NCBI GenBank assembly: GCA_934555855.1
Contig: CAKTFL010000146.1
Span: 1 to 6,002 of the forward strand
Reading direction: 5' to 3'
Source of the DNA: an uncultured Sphingomonas sp.
Lineage (GTDB): Bacteria; Pseudomonadota; Alphaproteobacteria; Sphingomonadales; Sphingomonadaceae
DNA: 6,002 nucleotides
Shown: piece by piece, positions 1 to 5,754 of the stretch
How positions within the stretch are numbered: the first letter of the stretch is position 1
How the letters are laid out: every line of letters begins with the position of its first letter
The notes under the pieces: generated by a model
Databases searched by the model: none
Seen by the model: only the letters and a program-made list of their open reading frames with translations
Told to the model about the DNA's origin: nothing
Made by a program: the position numbers and the translations under genes

Positions 1-567
1 GTTGAACACCTCCATCAGCGCCGACAGGTTGGCGCCATCGGCACCGACGCGGAAAATCGCCTTGCCGCCATTGCCGTGCAGCGGCTTGACCACGATCTCG
101 CCATGCTCGGCGAGAAAGGCGCGCGCCTCCGCCAGGCTGCGGGTGACCAGCGTCGGGGGCATGAAGCGCGCATAGTCCAGCACGAACACCTTTTCGGGCG
201 CGTTGCGGACCGCGGCGGGGTCGTTGACCACCAGCGTCTGGCCGGCGACCCGTTCCAGCAGGTGAGTAGCCGTGATGTAGCCGAGGTCGAAGGGTGGGTC
301 CTGCCGCATCAGCACCACGTCCGTGTCGGCGCCCAGGTCCAGCGCGACCGGCTCCTCGAAGCGGAAATAATTGCCCGCCTGGCGCCGCACGGTGACGGGA
401 TGCGCGTGCGCCCACACCCGGCCATCGCGATAGTTCAGGTCCTCGGCAAGGTAATGGAACAGCCGGTGCCCGCGCGCCTGGGCGGAAAGCATCAGCGCGA
501 AGGTCGAATCGCCCGCGATGTTGATCGAGCCGAGCGGGTCCATCTGGACGGCGACAGTCAGGGTCAC
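1..567 (-). CDS. gshB: Glutathione synthetase, N-terminal 189 residues (cut by window edge)
   Basis: Glutathione synthetase is a cytoplasmic ATP-grasp ligase that joins glycine to gamma-glutamylcysteine in the second step of glutathione synthesis. Seen: the N-terminus carries the family pattern VQMDPLGSINI (residues 7-17) and GDSTFALMLSAQ (19-30). The substrate-domain motif RQDPPFD is at 88-94, LVTRS lies before the ATP-grasp region, and the nucleotide-binding KPLHGNGGK is at 161-169. The frame is open to base 1, so about 189 of the usual 315-320 residues are present and the C-terminal catalytic part lies outside. The start is a GTG at 567-565, chosen because GGAGG sits 6 nt upstream and because the conserved sequence begins almost at once. 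It follows yraN on the same strand after 99 bp that hold a hairpin repeat. Nothing looks damaged. Confidence 0.96.
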   Translation of the reverse strand, partial: MTLTVAVQMDPLGSINIAGDSTFALMLSAQARGHRLFHYLAEDLNYRDGRVWAHAHPVTVRRQAGNYFRFEEPVALDLGADTDVVLMRQDPPFDLGYITATHLLERVAGQTLVVNDPAAVRNAPEKVFVLDYARFMPPTLVTRSLAEARAFLAEHGEIVVKPLHGNGGKAIFRVGADGANLSALMEVFN

Positions 568-573
568 GCTTTA

Positions 574-578
574 CCTCC
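574..578 (-). promoter_or_regulatory. Ribosome binding site of gshB
   Basis: A perfect GGAGG on the minus strand, 6 nt before a GTG codon at 567-565. It is the strongest Shine-Dalgarno match in the window and fixes the GTG as the gshB start, since no ATG lies just upstream in that frame. Confidence 0.8.
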
Positions 579-630
579 GTTCACCCCGAAGCTGACGGGA
601 TGTGTGTGGATCGCCGCTACGAGGAGGGCA

Positions 631-657
631 GTGCTTCGACAAGCTCGGCACGAACGG
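631..657. repeat. REP-like intergenic hairpin, probable dispersed sphingomonad repeat
   Basis: The sequence GTGCTTCGACAAGCTCGGCA (631-650) continues with CGAACGG to 657. Seen: GTGC (631-634) pairs with GCAC (648-651) and CGA (637-639) pairs with TCG (645-647) around a CAAGC loop, giving an imperfect hairpin with a TT bulge. Recognition from memory: strings of the form CTTCGACAAGCTCAGCACGAACGG recur between genes in many sphingomonad genomes, so this looks like one copy of such a family. There is a single copy in this window. It sits between the yraN stop and the gshB ribosome binding site, where it could stabilise or partly terminate the message; that role is inference. Confidence 0.55.
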
Positions 658-666
658 ATGGGCGCG

Positions 667-1134
667 TCACCCGATCCAGGCATTCTCGATATGGCGCGGG
701 CGGGTGCCCGGCGCGAGCAGGATCACATCGATCCGGATATCGTCTCCGACGCCGGCATAACGGGGCATCAGCACTTCCGCCGCGGCAGCGACGCGGGCCA
801 GGCGGCGGTCGTCGATGGCGAAGTCGAGCTCGGCGGCGGTGGCACGCGTCTTCACCTCCACAAATGCGACGAGATTGCCGCGCCTGGCGACCAGATCGAC
901 TTCACCCGCCGGAGTCCGCACGCGCCGGTCGAGAATGCGCCATCCCTTCAGCCGCAGCCACCAGCCGGCCAGCCGCTCGCCGCGCCGGCCAACCGCTTCG
1001 GCAGCCTGGCGCTGCGCGGCCGAGCGGGCGCGCGGTGGCCTTTTCACACGGGAAACGAAAGGTGTCGGCATAGCCGCCCGAGTGCCCCAGCGCCGGGCGG
1101 GCGGCAAGTCGGGGGTTGGAAGAACGGCATCCAT
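667..1134 (-). CDS. yraN: YraN family protein (UPF0102), nuclease-fold
   Basis: A member of the UPF0102/YraN family, which has a PD-(D/E)XK endonuclease-like fold. Its role is not firmly established. Seen, numbering from the chosen start: GRRGERLA (49-56, E53), then the core GEVDLVARRGNLVAFVEVK (77-95) with the expected acidic and lysine residues D80, E93 and K95. The C-terminus matches the family pattern IRIDVILLAPG...HIENAW. From ATG 1134-1132 the protein is 155 aa; from the next in-frame ATG (1071-1069) it is 134 aa, close to the 131 aa of E. coli YraN. I chose 1134 because AGGGAG lies 6 nt upstream, while the 1071 start has no clear site; the extra 21 residues are not part of the known domain. 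It is downstream of rsmI and upstream of gshB on one strand, the usual neighbourhood. Identity is solid, the start is uncertain. Confidence 0.9.
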   Translation of the reverse strand: MDAVLPTPDLPPARRWGTRAAMPTPFVSRVKRPPRARSAAQRQAAEAVGRRGERLAGWWLRLKGWRILDRRVRTPAGEVDLVARRGNLVAFVEVKTRATAAELDFAIDDRRLARVAAAAEVLMPRYAGVGDDIRIDVILLAPGTRPRHIENAWIG

Positions 1135-1140
1135 CTGCCT

Positions 1141-1146
1141 CTCCCT
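1141..1146 (-). promoter_or_regulatory. Ribosome binding site favouring the longer yraN start
   Basis: AGGGAG on the minus strand ends 6 nt before the ATG at 1134-1132. It favours this start over the ATG at 1071-1069, whose upstream bases contain only a GGGCGG stretch. It lies within the 25-bp gap between the divergent starts of yraN and the small plus-strand membrane-protein gene. Confidence 0.5.
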
Positions 1147-1159
1147 GCGTTTCAACGAC

Positions 1160-1351
1160 ATGGTAGACCAGTCCCCACCGCCAGGGCGCAACCGTCGGCC
1201 CGTGCGGATCGCCCTGATCGTCGCGGCGGTCGCCGCGGTCATCTGGATCGCCGTCTTCGCCGGCCAGATCATGAGCGGCTACAAACACGTCAAGGAGAAT
1301 CCGGAACCCGGACAGCGGACACCCGCGCCGGCCGGTCGGCCCGCTTCCTAG
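1160..1351 (+). CDS. Small single-pass membrane protein, 63 aa, unknown function
   Basis: I do not recognise a named family. Seen: an arginine-rich N-terminus (R10, R12, R13, R16), one hydrophobic segment at about residues 17-38 that includes IALIVAAVAAVIWIAVFAG, then a short polar tail rich in Pro and Ala. The charge pattern predicts the N-terminus in the cytoplasm and the tail in the periplasm. Reasons to believe it is real: the membrane segment is well formed, and the TAG stop lands exactly on the rsmI stop (shared CTAG, 1348-1351), as expected for two abutting convergent genes. Against: no Shine-Dalgarno site precedes the ATG, and no promoter is evident, so it may be leaderless or use an unusual start. 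It lies antisense between rsmI and yraN. The competing reading is that the ORF arises by chance in the leader of yraN. Confidence 0.6.
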   Translation: MVDQSPPPGRNRRPVRIALIVAAVAAVIWIAVFAGQIMSGYKHVKENPEPGQRTPAPAGRPAS

Positions 1352-2178
1352 CGTTTCAGCTCCAGCGCCCGCGCGTACAGGGCCTTGCGATCGAGGCCGA
1401 GTTTCTTCGCGACCTCTCCGGCCGCCTTGGAGGCGGGCAGGCGGGTAAGAGCTTCGGCGAGGGCTGCGTCGGCATCCTCCTCACTGGCGGGCTCCGGATC
1501 GCCGGGCGGGGCGATGACGACCACGATCTCGCCCTTGGGCGGCGTGTCGGCATAACGGGCCGCGAGCGAGGACAGGGTGCCGGTTACCGCCTCCTCGAAG
1601 CGCTTGGTGATCTCCCGCGTCACCGCCGCCTCGCGGTCGCCAAGACCCAGTGCCAGCGCGGACAGGCAGGCGGACAGGCGCGGGCCGGATTCGTACAGGA
1701 CCAGCGTGGCGCGGATGCCAGCCACTTCCGCGACCGCGTCCGCGCGCGCCTTTTCCTTGGCCGGCAGGAAGCCGATGAAAAGGAAACGGTCGGTCGGCAG
1801 TCCCGCCAGCGTCAGCGCCGCGACCGCCGCGCAGGGGCCGGGAATCGTCACGACAGCATGGCCGGCGGCGCGTGCGTCGCGAACCAGCTTGTAGCCGGGG
1901 TCGGAGATCAGCGGCGTGCCCGCGTCGGATACCAGCGCCACCGATTCGGTCGCGAGCCGCGCGATCAGCCCGGGCCGCACCTGATCGGCATTGTGGTCAT
2001 GATAGGGCTGCATCGGGCGCTTGACACCGATATGGCGCAAAAGGCCGGCGGTGACCCGGCTGTCCTCGACGGCGATCAGGTCCGCGCGCGACAGAATGTC
2101 GGCGCCGCGCGGACTGAGGTCGCCGAGATTGCCGATCGGCGTCGCAACGATGTAGAGGCCGGGCTCAAGAGAGTTCAT
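1348..2178 (-). CDS. rsmI: 16S rRNA (cytidine(1402)-2'-O)-methyltransferase RsmI
   Basis: RsmI transfers a methyl group from S-adenosylmethionine to the 2'-O of C1402 in the ribosomal decoding centre. Seen, for a 276-aa protein: LYIVATPIGNLGDL (8-21), EDSRVT (38-43, the family's EDTR box with T replaced by S), YHDHN (59-63), VSDAGTPLISDPGY (83-96), IPGPCAA (112-118), GFLP (136-139), YESGPRL, and GEIVVVIAPP before a C-terminal helical tail ending KKLGLDRKALYARALELKR. Length matches E. coli RsmI (286 aa). The start is ambiguous: ATG 2178, ATG 2190 and GTG 2211 are in frame and none has a clear ribosome binding site. I use 2178 because it gives a family-like N-terminus and does not overlap the divergent gene at 2189. 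It heads the rsmI-yraN-gshB set, and its promoter must lie inside the divergent gene's 5' coding part. Confidence 0.95.
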   Translation of the reverse strand: MNSLEPGLYIVATPIGNLGDLSPRGADILSRADLIAVEDSRVTAGLLRHIGVKRPMQPYHDHNADQVRPGLIARLATESVALVSDAGTPLISDPGYKLVRDARAAGHAVVTIPGPCAAVAALTLAGLPTDRFLFIGFLPAKEKARADAVAEVAGIRATLVLYESGPRLSACLSALALGLGDREAAVTREITKRFEEAVTGTLSSLAARYADTPPKGEIVVVIAPPGDPEPASEEDADAALAEALTRLPASKAAGEVAKKLGLDRKALYARALELKR

Positions 2179-2183
2179 GAGGG
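2179..2183 (+). promoter_or_regulatory. Ribosome binding site of the LpoA-like lipoprotein gene
   Basis: GAGGG lies 5 nt before the ATG at 2189-2191. It supports this start over the in-frame ATG at 2177, which has only a weaker AAGAGAG upstream. The site sits directly next to the rsmI start codon on the other strand. Confidence 0.45.
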
Positions 2184-2188
2184 CATCC

Positions 2189-3382
2189 ATGGCAGAGCGC
2201 GACCGCAGCACGCAACGGGGGCTAATCTGGCGCCGCTCGATGGCGCTTGCCGCCGCGCTGCTGCTTGGGGCCTGTCAGACACTGGTGCCCCGTGGCCCGG
2301 TGGCCGCGCCGGAGCGGCGGGCGGAAGCCGGGCGGCCGCCCGAGCAGGAGACGAGGGTCGAGCAGGGTATCCCGCGCGACACCGCCCGTCATCGCATCGC
2401 GCTGCTGGTACCCTTGTCCGGCAGCAACGCGGGCGTCGGCCAGTCGATCGCCAATGCGACCATGATGGCGGTGCTCGACACCAACAGCGACCAACTCCGC
2501 ATCACCAACTACGACACGGCGGCGGGTGCGGCGGATGCGGCGCGGCGCGCGATCGCGGACGGCGCGCAGCTGATCCTGGGACCGCTGCTGGCCGAAGATG
2601 TGCGCGCGGTAGCGCCCGTGGCGCGAGCGGCGGGGGTGCCGCTGATCAGCTTTTCAAACGATACCAGCGTTGCCGGCAGCGGCGCCTATCTTATGGGCTA
2701 TGCGCCGACCCAGTCGATCGACCGGGTGGTCAGCTATGCGCGTGGTCGCGGCATCACGACCTTTGCCGGGCTGGTGCCGAACGGATTGTACGGGGAGCGC
2801 GCCTCGACGGCGTTCCTGCGCGCGGTGGAGGGCGCGGGCGGGCAGGTCGTGTCGCTCCAGACCTATGCGCGCGGAACGATCACGCCGGCGGTGACACGGC
2901 TCAATGCCAAGGCGCCCTATGGCGCGGTGCTGGTCGCCGACGCAGGCGCCGTCGCGACCGGCGCGGCGGCGGGGGTCAAGCGGGCCAGCCCCAACACCCA
3001 CCTGCTCGGTACGGAGCTGTGGAATTCGGAGGCAAGCATCGGTTCGCGCGCCGCGCTGAACGGCGCCTGGTTCGCGAGCGTGTCGGATGCGCTGTACCGC
3101 CAATATGCGACCAAGTATCGGGCTCGCTTCGGTGCGGCACCCTATCGCCTGTCGAGCCTGGGTTATGATGCGGTGCTGTTGACCGTCCGGATCGCGCGCG
3201 ACTGGCCGCAGGGCCGCCGGTTCCCCGAACCACGGCTGCGCGATCCAGGAGGCTTTTCGGGCATCGACGGCGCGTTCCGCTTCGGCCGGGACCAGATCGC
3301 CGAGCGCGCGCTGGAGGTGCAGGAGATCCGGGGCGGCACGGTCGTGGTGGTGTCGCCGGCCCCGTCCGGCTTCACGCCCTGA
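2189..3382 (+). CDS. Penicillin-binding protein activator, LpoA/LppC (YraM) family lipoprotein
   Basis: A probable lipoprotein that activates a class A peptidoglycan synthase, by analogy with E. coli LpoA. Seen, for 397 aa: RR (15-16), a hydrophobic stretch and the lipobox LLGAC with the lipidated Cys at 29; residue +2 is Gln, so by the enteric Lol rule it would go to the outer membrane. A Pro/Arg/Glu-rich linker follows to about 65. The periplasmic-binding-protein type I fold runs from about 69 to the end: IALLVPLSGSNAGVGQSIANA, then QLILGPLLAEDV and GVPLISFSND. E. coli LpoA has 678 aa because of an N-terminal TPR-like domain; this shorter form without it is usual in alphaproteobacteria. ATG 2177 is an alternative start, which adds four residues. 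It diverges from rsmI, as expected for the yraL-yraM pair, and converges on hemW with 6 bp between stops. Which synthase it serves cannot be read from the window. Confidence 0.88.
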   Translation: MAERDRSTQRGLIWRRSMALAAALLLGACQTLVPRGPVAAPERRAEAGRPPEQETRVEQGIPRDTARHRIALLVPLSGSNAGVGQSIANATMMAVLDTNSDQLRITNYDTAAGAADAARRAIADGAQLILGPLLAEDVRAVAPVARAAGVPLISFSNDTSVAGSGAYLMGYAPTQSIDRVVSYARGRGITTFAGLVPNGLYGERASTAFLRAVEGAGGQVVSLQTYARGTITPAVTRLNAKAPYGAVLVADAGAVATGAAAGVKRASPNTHLLGTELWNSEASIGSRAALNGAWFASVSDALYRQYATKYRARFGAAPYRLSSLGYDAVLLTVRIARDWPQGRRFPEPRLRDPGGFSGIDGAFRFGRDQIAERALEVQEIRGGTVVVVSPAPSGFTP

Positions 3383-3388
3383 TCGGTC

Positions 3389-4552
3389 CTAGGTGCTGAC
3401 AGGCTGAGCGTCGGTCACCAGCATCGGCAGGATTGCGTCGAGCAGCAGCGCACCGGCTTCCGTGACGCGCAGCCGCTCGCCTTCGCGGGCGACCAGCCCC
3501 TGCGCGGACAGGCTTTCCACCGCGCGCTGATCGATCGGGGCGTCTCCGCCCGCGAGCGCGGCGATGCGGGGCAGCGATACGCCCTCGGCCAGGCGCAGGC
3601 CCATCACCAGCGCCTCGGTCGCGCGCGTCGCGGGGGCAAGTGGCTCTTCCAGCTCGATGCCGTGGCCGTTGCGCGCGATGGCGGCGAGCCAATTCTCCGG
3701 TTTCTTGCGGCGCACGGTGGCGAGTCTGCCGCGCCGACCATGCGCGCCGGGGCCGATGCCGGCATAGTCGCCATATCGCCAATAGGTCAGGTTGTGACGG
3801 CTTTCCGCGCCGGGCCGGGCGTGGTTGGAGGTCTCGTAAGCGGGAAGCCCGTGCGCGGCGGTCATGGCGCGGGTCGCCTCGAACAGGTCGGCGGCGTCGT
3901 CGCCGTCCGGGATCGTCAGGCGCCCCACCGCTGCCTCGGTAGCGAAGCGCGTGCCGGGCTCGATCGTCAGCTGATACACCGACAGATGTTCCGTGCCGAA
4001 GGCGAGGGCGCGGGCAAGTTCTGCTTGCCAGGCGGCGAGCGACTGGCTGGGTCGGGCATAGATCAGGTCGATGCTGACCCGCGCGAACACCGATTGCGCG
4101 ACGTCGAGCGCGGCGAGCCCCTCGGCCACGTCATGCGCGCGACCCAGAAAGCGGAGCGCCTCGTCGTCCAGCGCCTGCAAGCCCAGCGACACGCGGTTCA
4201 CCCCGGCGGCGGCGATGTCGGCAAAGCGCGACGCCTCGACCGATGACGGGTTCGCCTCCAGCGTGATCTCGATATCCGGCTCGAAACGCCAGGCGCCGGC
4301 GGCGGCATCGAGCACGGCCGCCACCGTTTCGGGCGGCATCAACGAGGGCGTGCCGCCGCCGAAGAAGATCGACCCGAGCCGGCGACCGGGCAGGGCCGCT
4401 GCCTCATGGGCCAGGTCGGCGAGCAGCGCGTCGCGCCATGCCTGCTGGTCGACACTCTCCCGTACATGGCTGTTGAAGTCGCAATATGGGCATTTGGCGA
4501 CGCAAAAGGGCCAGTGGACGTACAGCGCCAGGGGCATTTCAGGCTTGTTCAT
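3389..4552 (-). CDS. hemW: Radical SAM heme-binding protein HemW (formerly HemN-like)
   Basis: HemW is a radical S-adenosylmethionine protein related to coproporphyrinogen III oxidase HemN. It is thought to carry heme to respiratory enzymes rather than make porphyrin. Seen, for 387 aa: LYVHWPFCVAKCPYCDFNSH (10-29) with the iron-sulfur cysteines C17, C21 and C24, then FFGGGTPSL (63-71), EITLEANPSS, and GVNRVSLGLQ. The HNLTYWRYGDYAGIGPGAHG block is typical of the HemW branch, and a C-terminal winged-helix-like region follows. The spacing C-X3-C-X2-C followed by Asp-Phe fits the family. No strong ribosome binding site precedes the ATG at 4552; the ATG at 4537 is an alternative. It would normally follow rdgB closely, but here 536 bp holding the antisense CAP remnant separate them, so hemW probably has its own promoter inside that remnant. 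Confidence 0.95.
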   Translation of the reverse strand: MNKPEMPLALYVHWPFCVAKCPYCDFNSHVRESVDQQAWRDALLADLAHEAAALPGRRLGSIFFGGGTPSLMPPETVAAVLDAAAGAWRFEPDIEITLEANPSSVEASRFADIAAAGVNRVSLGLQALDDEALRFLGRAHDVAEGLAALDVAQSVFARVSIDLIYARPSQSLAAWQAELARALAFGTEHLSVYQLTIEPGTRFATEAAVGRLTIPDGDDAADLFEATRAMTAAHGLPAYETSNHARPGAESRHNLTYWRYGDYAGIGPGAHGRRGRLATVRRKKPENWLAAIARNGHGIELEEPLAPATRATEALVMGLRLAEGVSLPRIAALAGGDAPIDQRAVESLSAQGLVAREGERLRVTEAGALLLDAILPMLVTDAQPVST

Positions 4553-4563
4553 TGTCTCGCCAT

Positions 4564-5092
4564 ATGCGGTCTGGGGTGAGCAAACGCCACCTCCTCGCTC
4601 TGCCGCTGATCATGGCCACGGGCATAGCCCGCGCGTATGAGGCCCAGCTGCATGGACATGGCGCGGACAGCGATAACGCAACGCTCCGCCGGGTAATGCT
4701 GTCCAGCCATAACGCCGCTCGCCTGGGATGAGACGCTGGCCGGCCATGCTGGCGACCATGCCGACATGCTCGCTCGTGAGCGCCGATCCGCTCATGCGGT
4801 CCAGACGGCCGGTTTTGCGCGCGAAGGCGAGAATCTGTGGACCGGCACCCGCGCAGCCTATCTCTATGACGAGGTGGTCGGGATGTGGGCCGGAGAGCAG
4901 AGCGATTTCGTCAACGGCGCCATGCTGGCGATCAGCCGGGCGAACGACTGGCACCGGGTTGGGCACTACAGCCAGATCGTCTGGCGCGGCACGACGCGCG
5001 TCGGCTGCTCGCTCGCCAGCAACAGTAGCGATGCCTATCTGGTCTGCCGTTATGCACCGGCCGGTAACGTGACCGGCCAGCGCGCCTTTTAG
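4564..5092 (+). pseudogene. CAP/SCP-domain (PR-1-like) secreted protein, broken by an out-of-frame deletion
   Basis: CAP proteins are usually secreted, but their bacterial roles are poorly defined. Seen: a first frame from ATG 4564 encodes a signal peptide (KRHLLALPLIMATGIARA, AxA-type cleavage site) and the start of the domain, LRRVMLSSHNAAR, then stops at TGA 4729-4731. The domain resumes one frame over with LAWDETLAGHA from about 4718 and runs to TAG 5090-5092. The CAP residues are all there: His in RRSAHA, Glu in GENLW, Glu in MWAGEQSDF, His in VGHYSQIVW, plus the closing LVCRYAPAGNVTGQ. PR-1-type proteins have about 12 residues between HN and W; here only 10 nt separate the AAC and TGG codons, so roughly 23-26 bp are missing as well as the frame. 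That fits a real deletion better than a one-base read error. The stop overlaps the rdgB stop; the start lies 11 bp from the hemW start on the other strand. Confidence 0.8.
5059..5078. terminator. Inverted repeat at the CAP/rdgB junction, possible terminator
   Basis: GGCCGGT (5059-5065) and ACCGGCC (5072-5078) form a perfect 7-bp GC stem with a 6-nt loop. On the plus strand TTTT follows at 5087-5090, but 8 nt away, so it is not a canonical intrinsic terminator. On the minus strand the stem begins 11 nt after the rdgB stop and no T-run follows. The repeat also encodes the conserved CAP ending (APAGNVTG), so coding constraint in GC-rich DNA may explain it. Confidence 0.22.
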
Positions 5093-5754
5093 AACACCGC
5101 CGCCACCAGCTGGCGGAACGCGTCGGCGCGGTGACTGATCGCGTGCTTCTCTGCCGGATCCAGCTCCGCATAGCTGCGGTCGTGCCCGTTCGGCACGAAC
5201 ACGGGATCATAGCCGAAGCCGACACGCCCGCGCGGCGGCCAGGTCAGGCGACCCTCGGCCCGGCCCTCAAACCATTCGACGTGCCCGTCCGGCCAGGCGA
5301 GCGCGAGGACGCAGGTGAAATGGGCGCTGCGGCCCACGTCCGGCCCCTTCGCCTGAAGCGCGTCCTCGACCCGCTGCATGGCCAATGCCCAGTCGCGCCC
5401 GGTCGGCGTCTCGGCCCAGTTGGCGGTATAGACGCCCGGATCGCCGTTCAGCGCATCCACGCACAGGCCGCTGTCGTCGGCCAGCGCGGGCAGCCCCGAA
5501 AGGTCGGCCGCAGCCAGCGCCTTCAGCTCGGCGTTGGCGACGAAGGTCGTGCCAGTCTCCTCCGGCTCGGGCAGATCGAGTTCGGCCGCCGACACCGCGT
5601 CGATGCCATAGGGCGCGAGCAGGTCGCGGATTTCGCGAACCTTCCCGGCATTGTGGCTGGCGATCACCAGCCTGCCGGGCTTCAGCTTCCGGATCGCCTG
5701 GGGAGCGCCGCCGCCGATCCCCGCATCCACATCAAAGGTGTCGGGATCGTTCAC
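5089..5754 (-). CDS. rdgB: RdgB/HAM1 family XTP/dITP pyrophosphatase
   Basis: Hydrolyses non-canonical purine triphosphates (dITP, ITP, XTP) to the monophosphate, keeping deaminated bases out of DNA and RNA. Seen, for 221 aa: the substrate-binding [11 protein letters not shown] (32-42), [14 protein letters not shown] (66-79), the catalytic and metal-binding [14 protein letters not shown] (91-104), [11 protein letters not shown] (104-114), [12 protein letters not shown], and the closing SHRADAF. The family domain begins near residue 28, so the N-terminus carries about 25 extra residues compared with E. coli RdgB (about 197 aa), including a GIGGG stretch. The start is a GTG at 5754-5752 that overlaps the rph stop in a GTGA, which points to translational coupling; no good ribosome binding site is seen. 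A later GTG (residue 9) is possible. The stop (TAA) overlaps that of the antisense CAP remnant. Confidence 0.95.
   Translation of the reverse strand: MNDPDTFDVDAGIGGGAPQAIRKLKPGRLVIASHNAGKVREIRDLLAPYGIDAVSAAELDLPEPEETGTTFVANAELKALAAADLSGLPALADDSGLCVDALNGDPGVYTANWAETPTGRDWALAMQRVEDALQAKGPDVGRSAHFTCVLALAWPDGHVEWFEGRAEGRLTWPPRGRVGFGYDPVFVPNGHDRSYAELDPAEKHAISHRADAFRQLVAAVF

Noticed and set aside
1135..1272. Further upstream extension of yraN to 1272
   Set aside because: The added residues are the antisense of the small membrane-protein gene, have no family similarity, and the ATG at 1134 already has a good ribosome binding site.
2129..2158. Promoter-like TTGCCG and TAGAGG boxes with an 18-nt spacer before the lipoprotein gene
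   Set aside because: Only about 4/6 and 3/6 matches to the sigma-70 consensus, inside the conserved rsmI coding region; too weak to call.
76..3168. A 1030-codon plus-strand open frame
   Set aside because: It is antisense to gshB, yraN and rsmI, then runs out of frame through the lipoprotein gene. The product is Arg/Gly/Ala-rich low-complexity sequence with no domain, as expected for chance open frames in GC-rich DNA.
3355..3370. GCCGG / CCGGC hairpin near the end of the lipoprotein gene
   Set aside because: A 5-bp stem in GC-rich coding DNA with no T-run after it; expected by chance.
3662..4246. A 194-codon plus-strand open frame over hemW
   Set aside because: It is antisense to the conserved hemW coding sequence, with biased composition and no domain.
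4718..4735. Programmed frameshift in the CAP gene
   Set aside because: There is no slippery heptamer, and a frameshift would not restore the roughly eight residues that are missing between HN and W.
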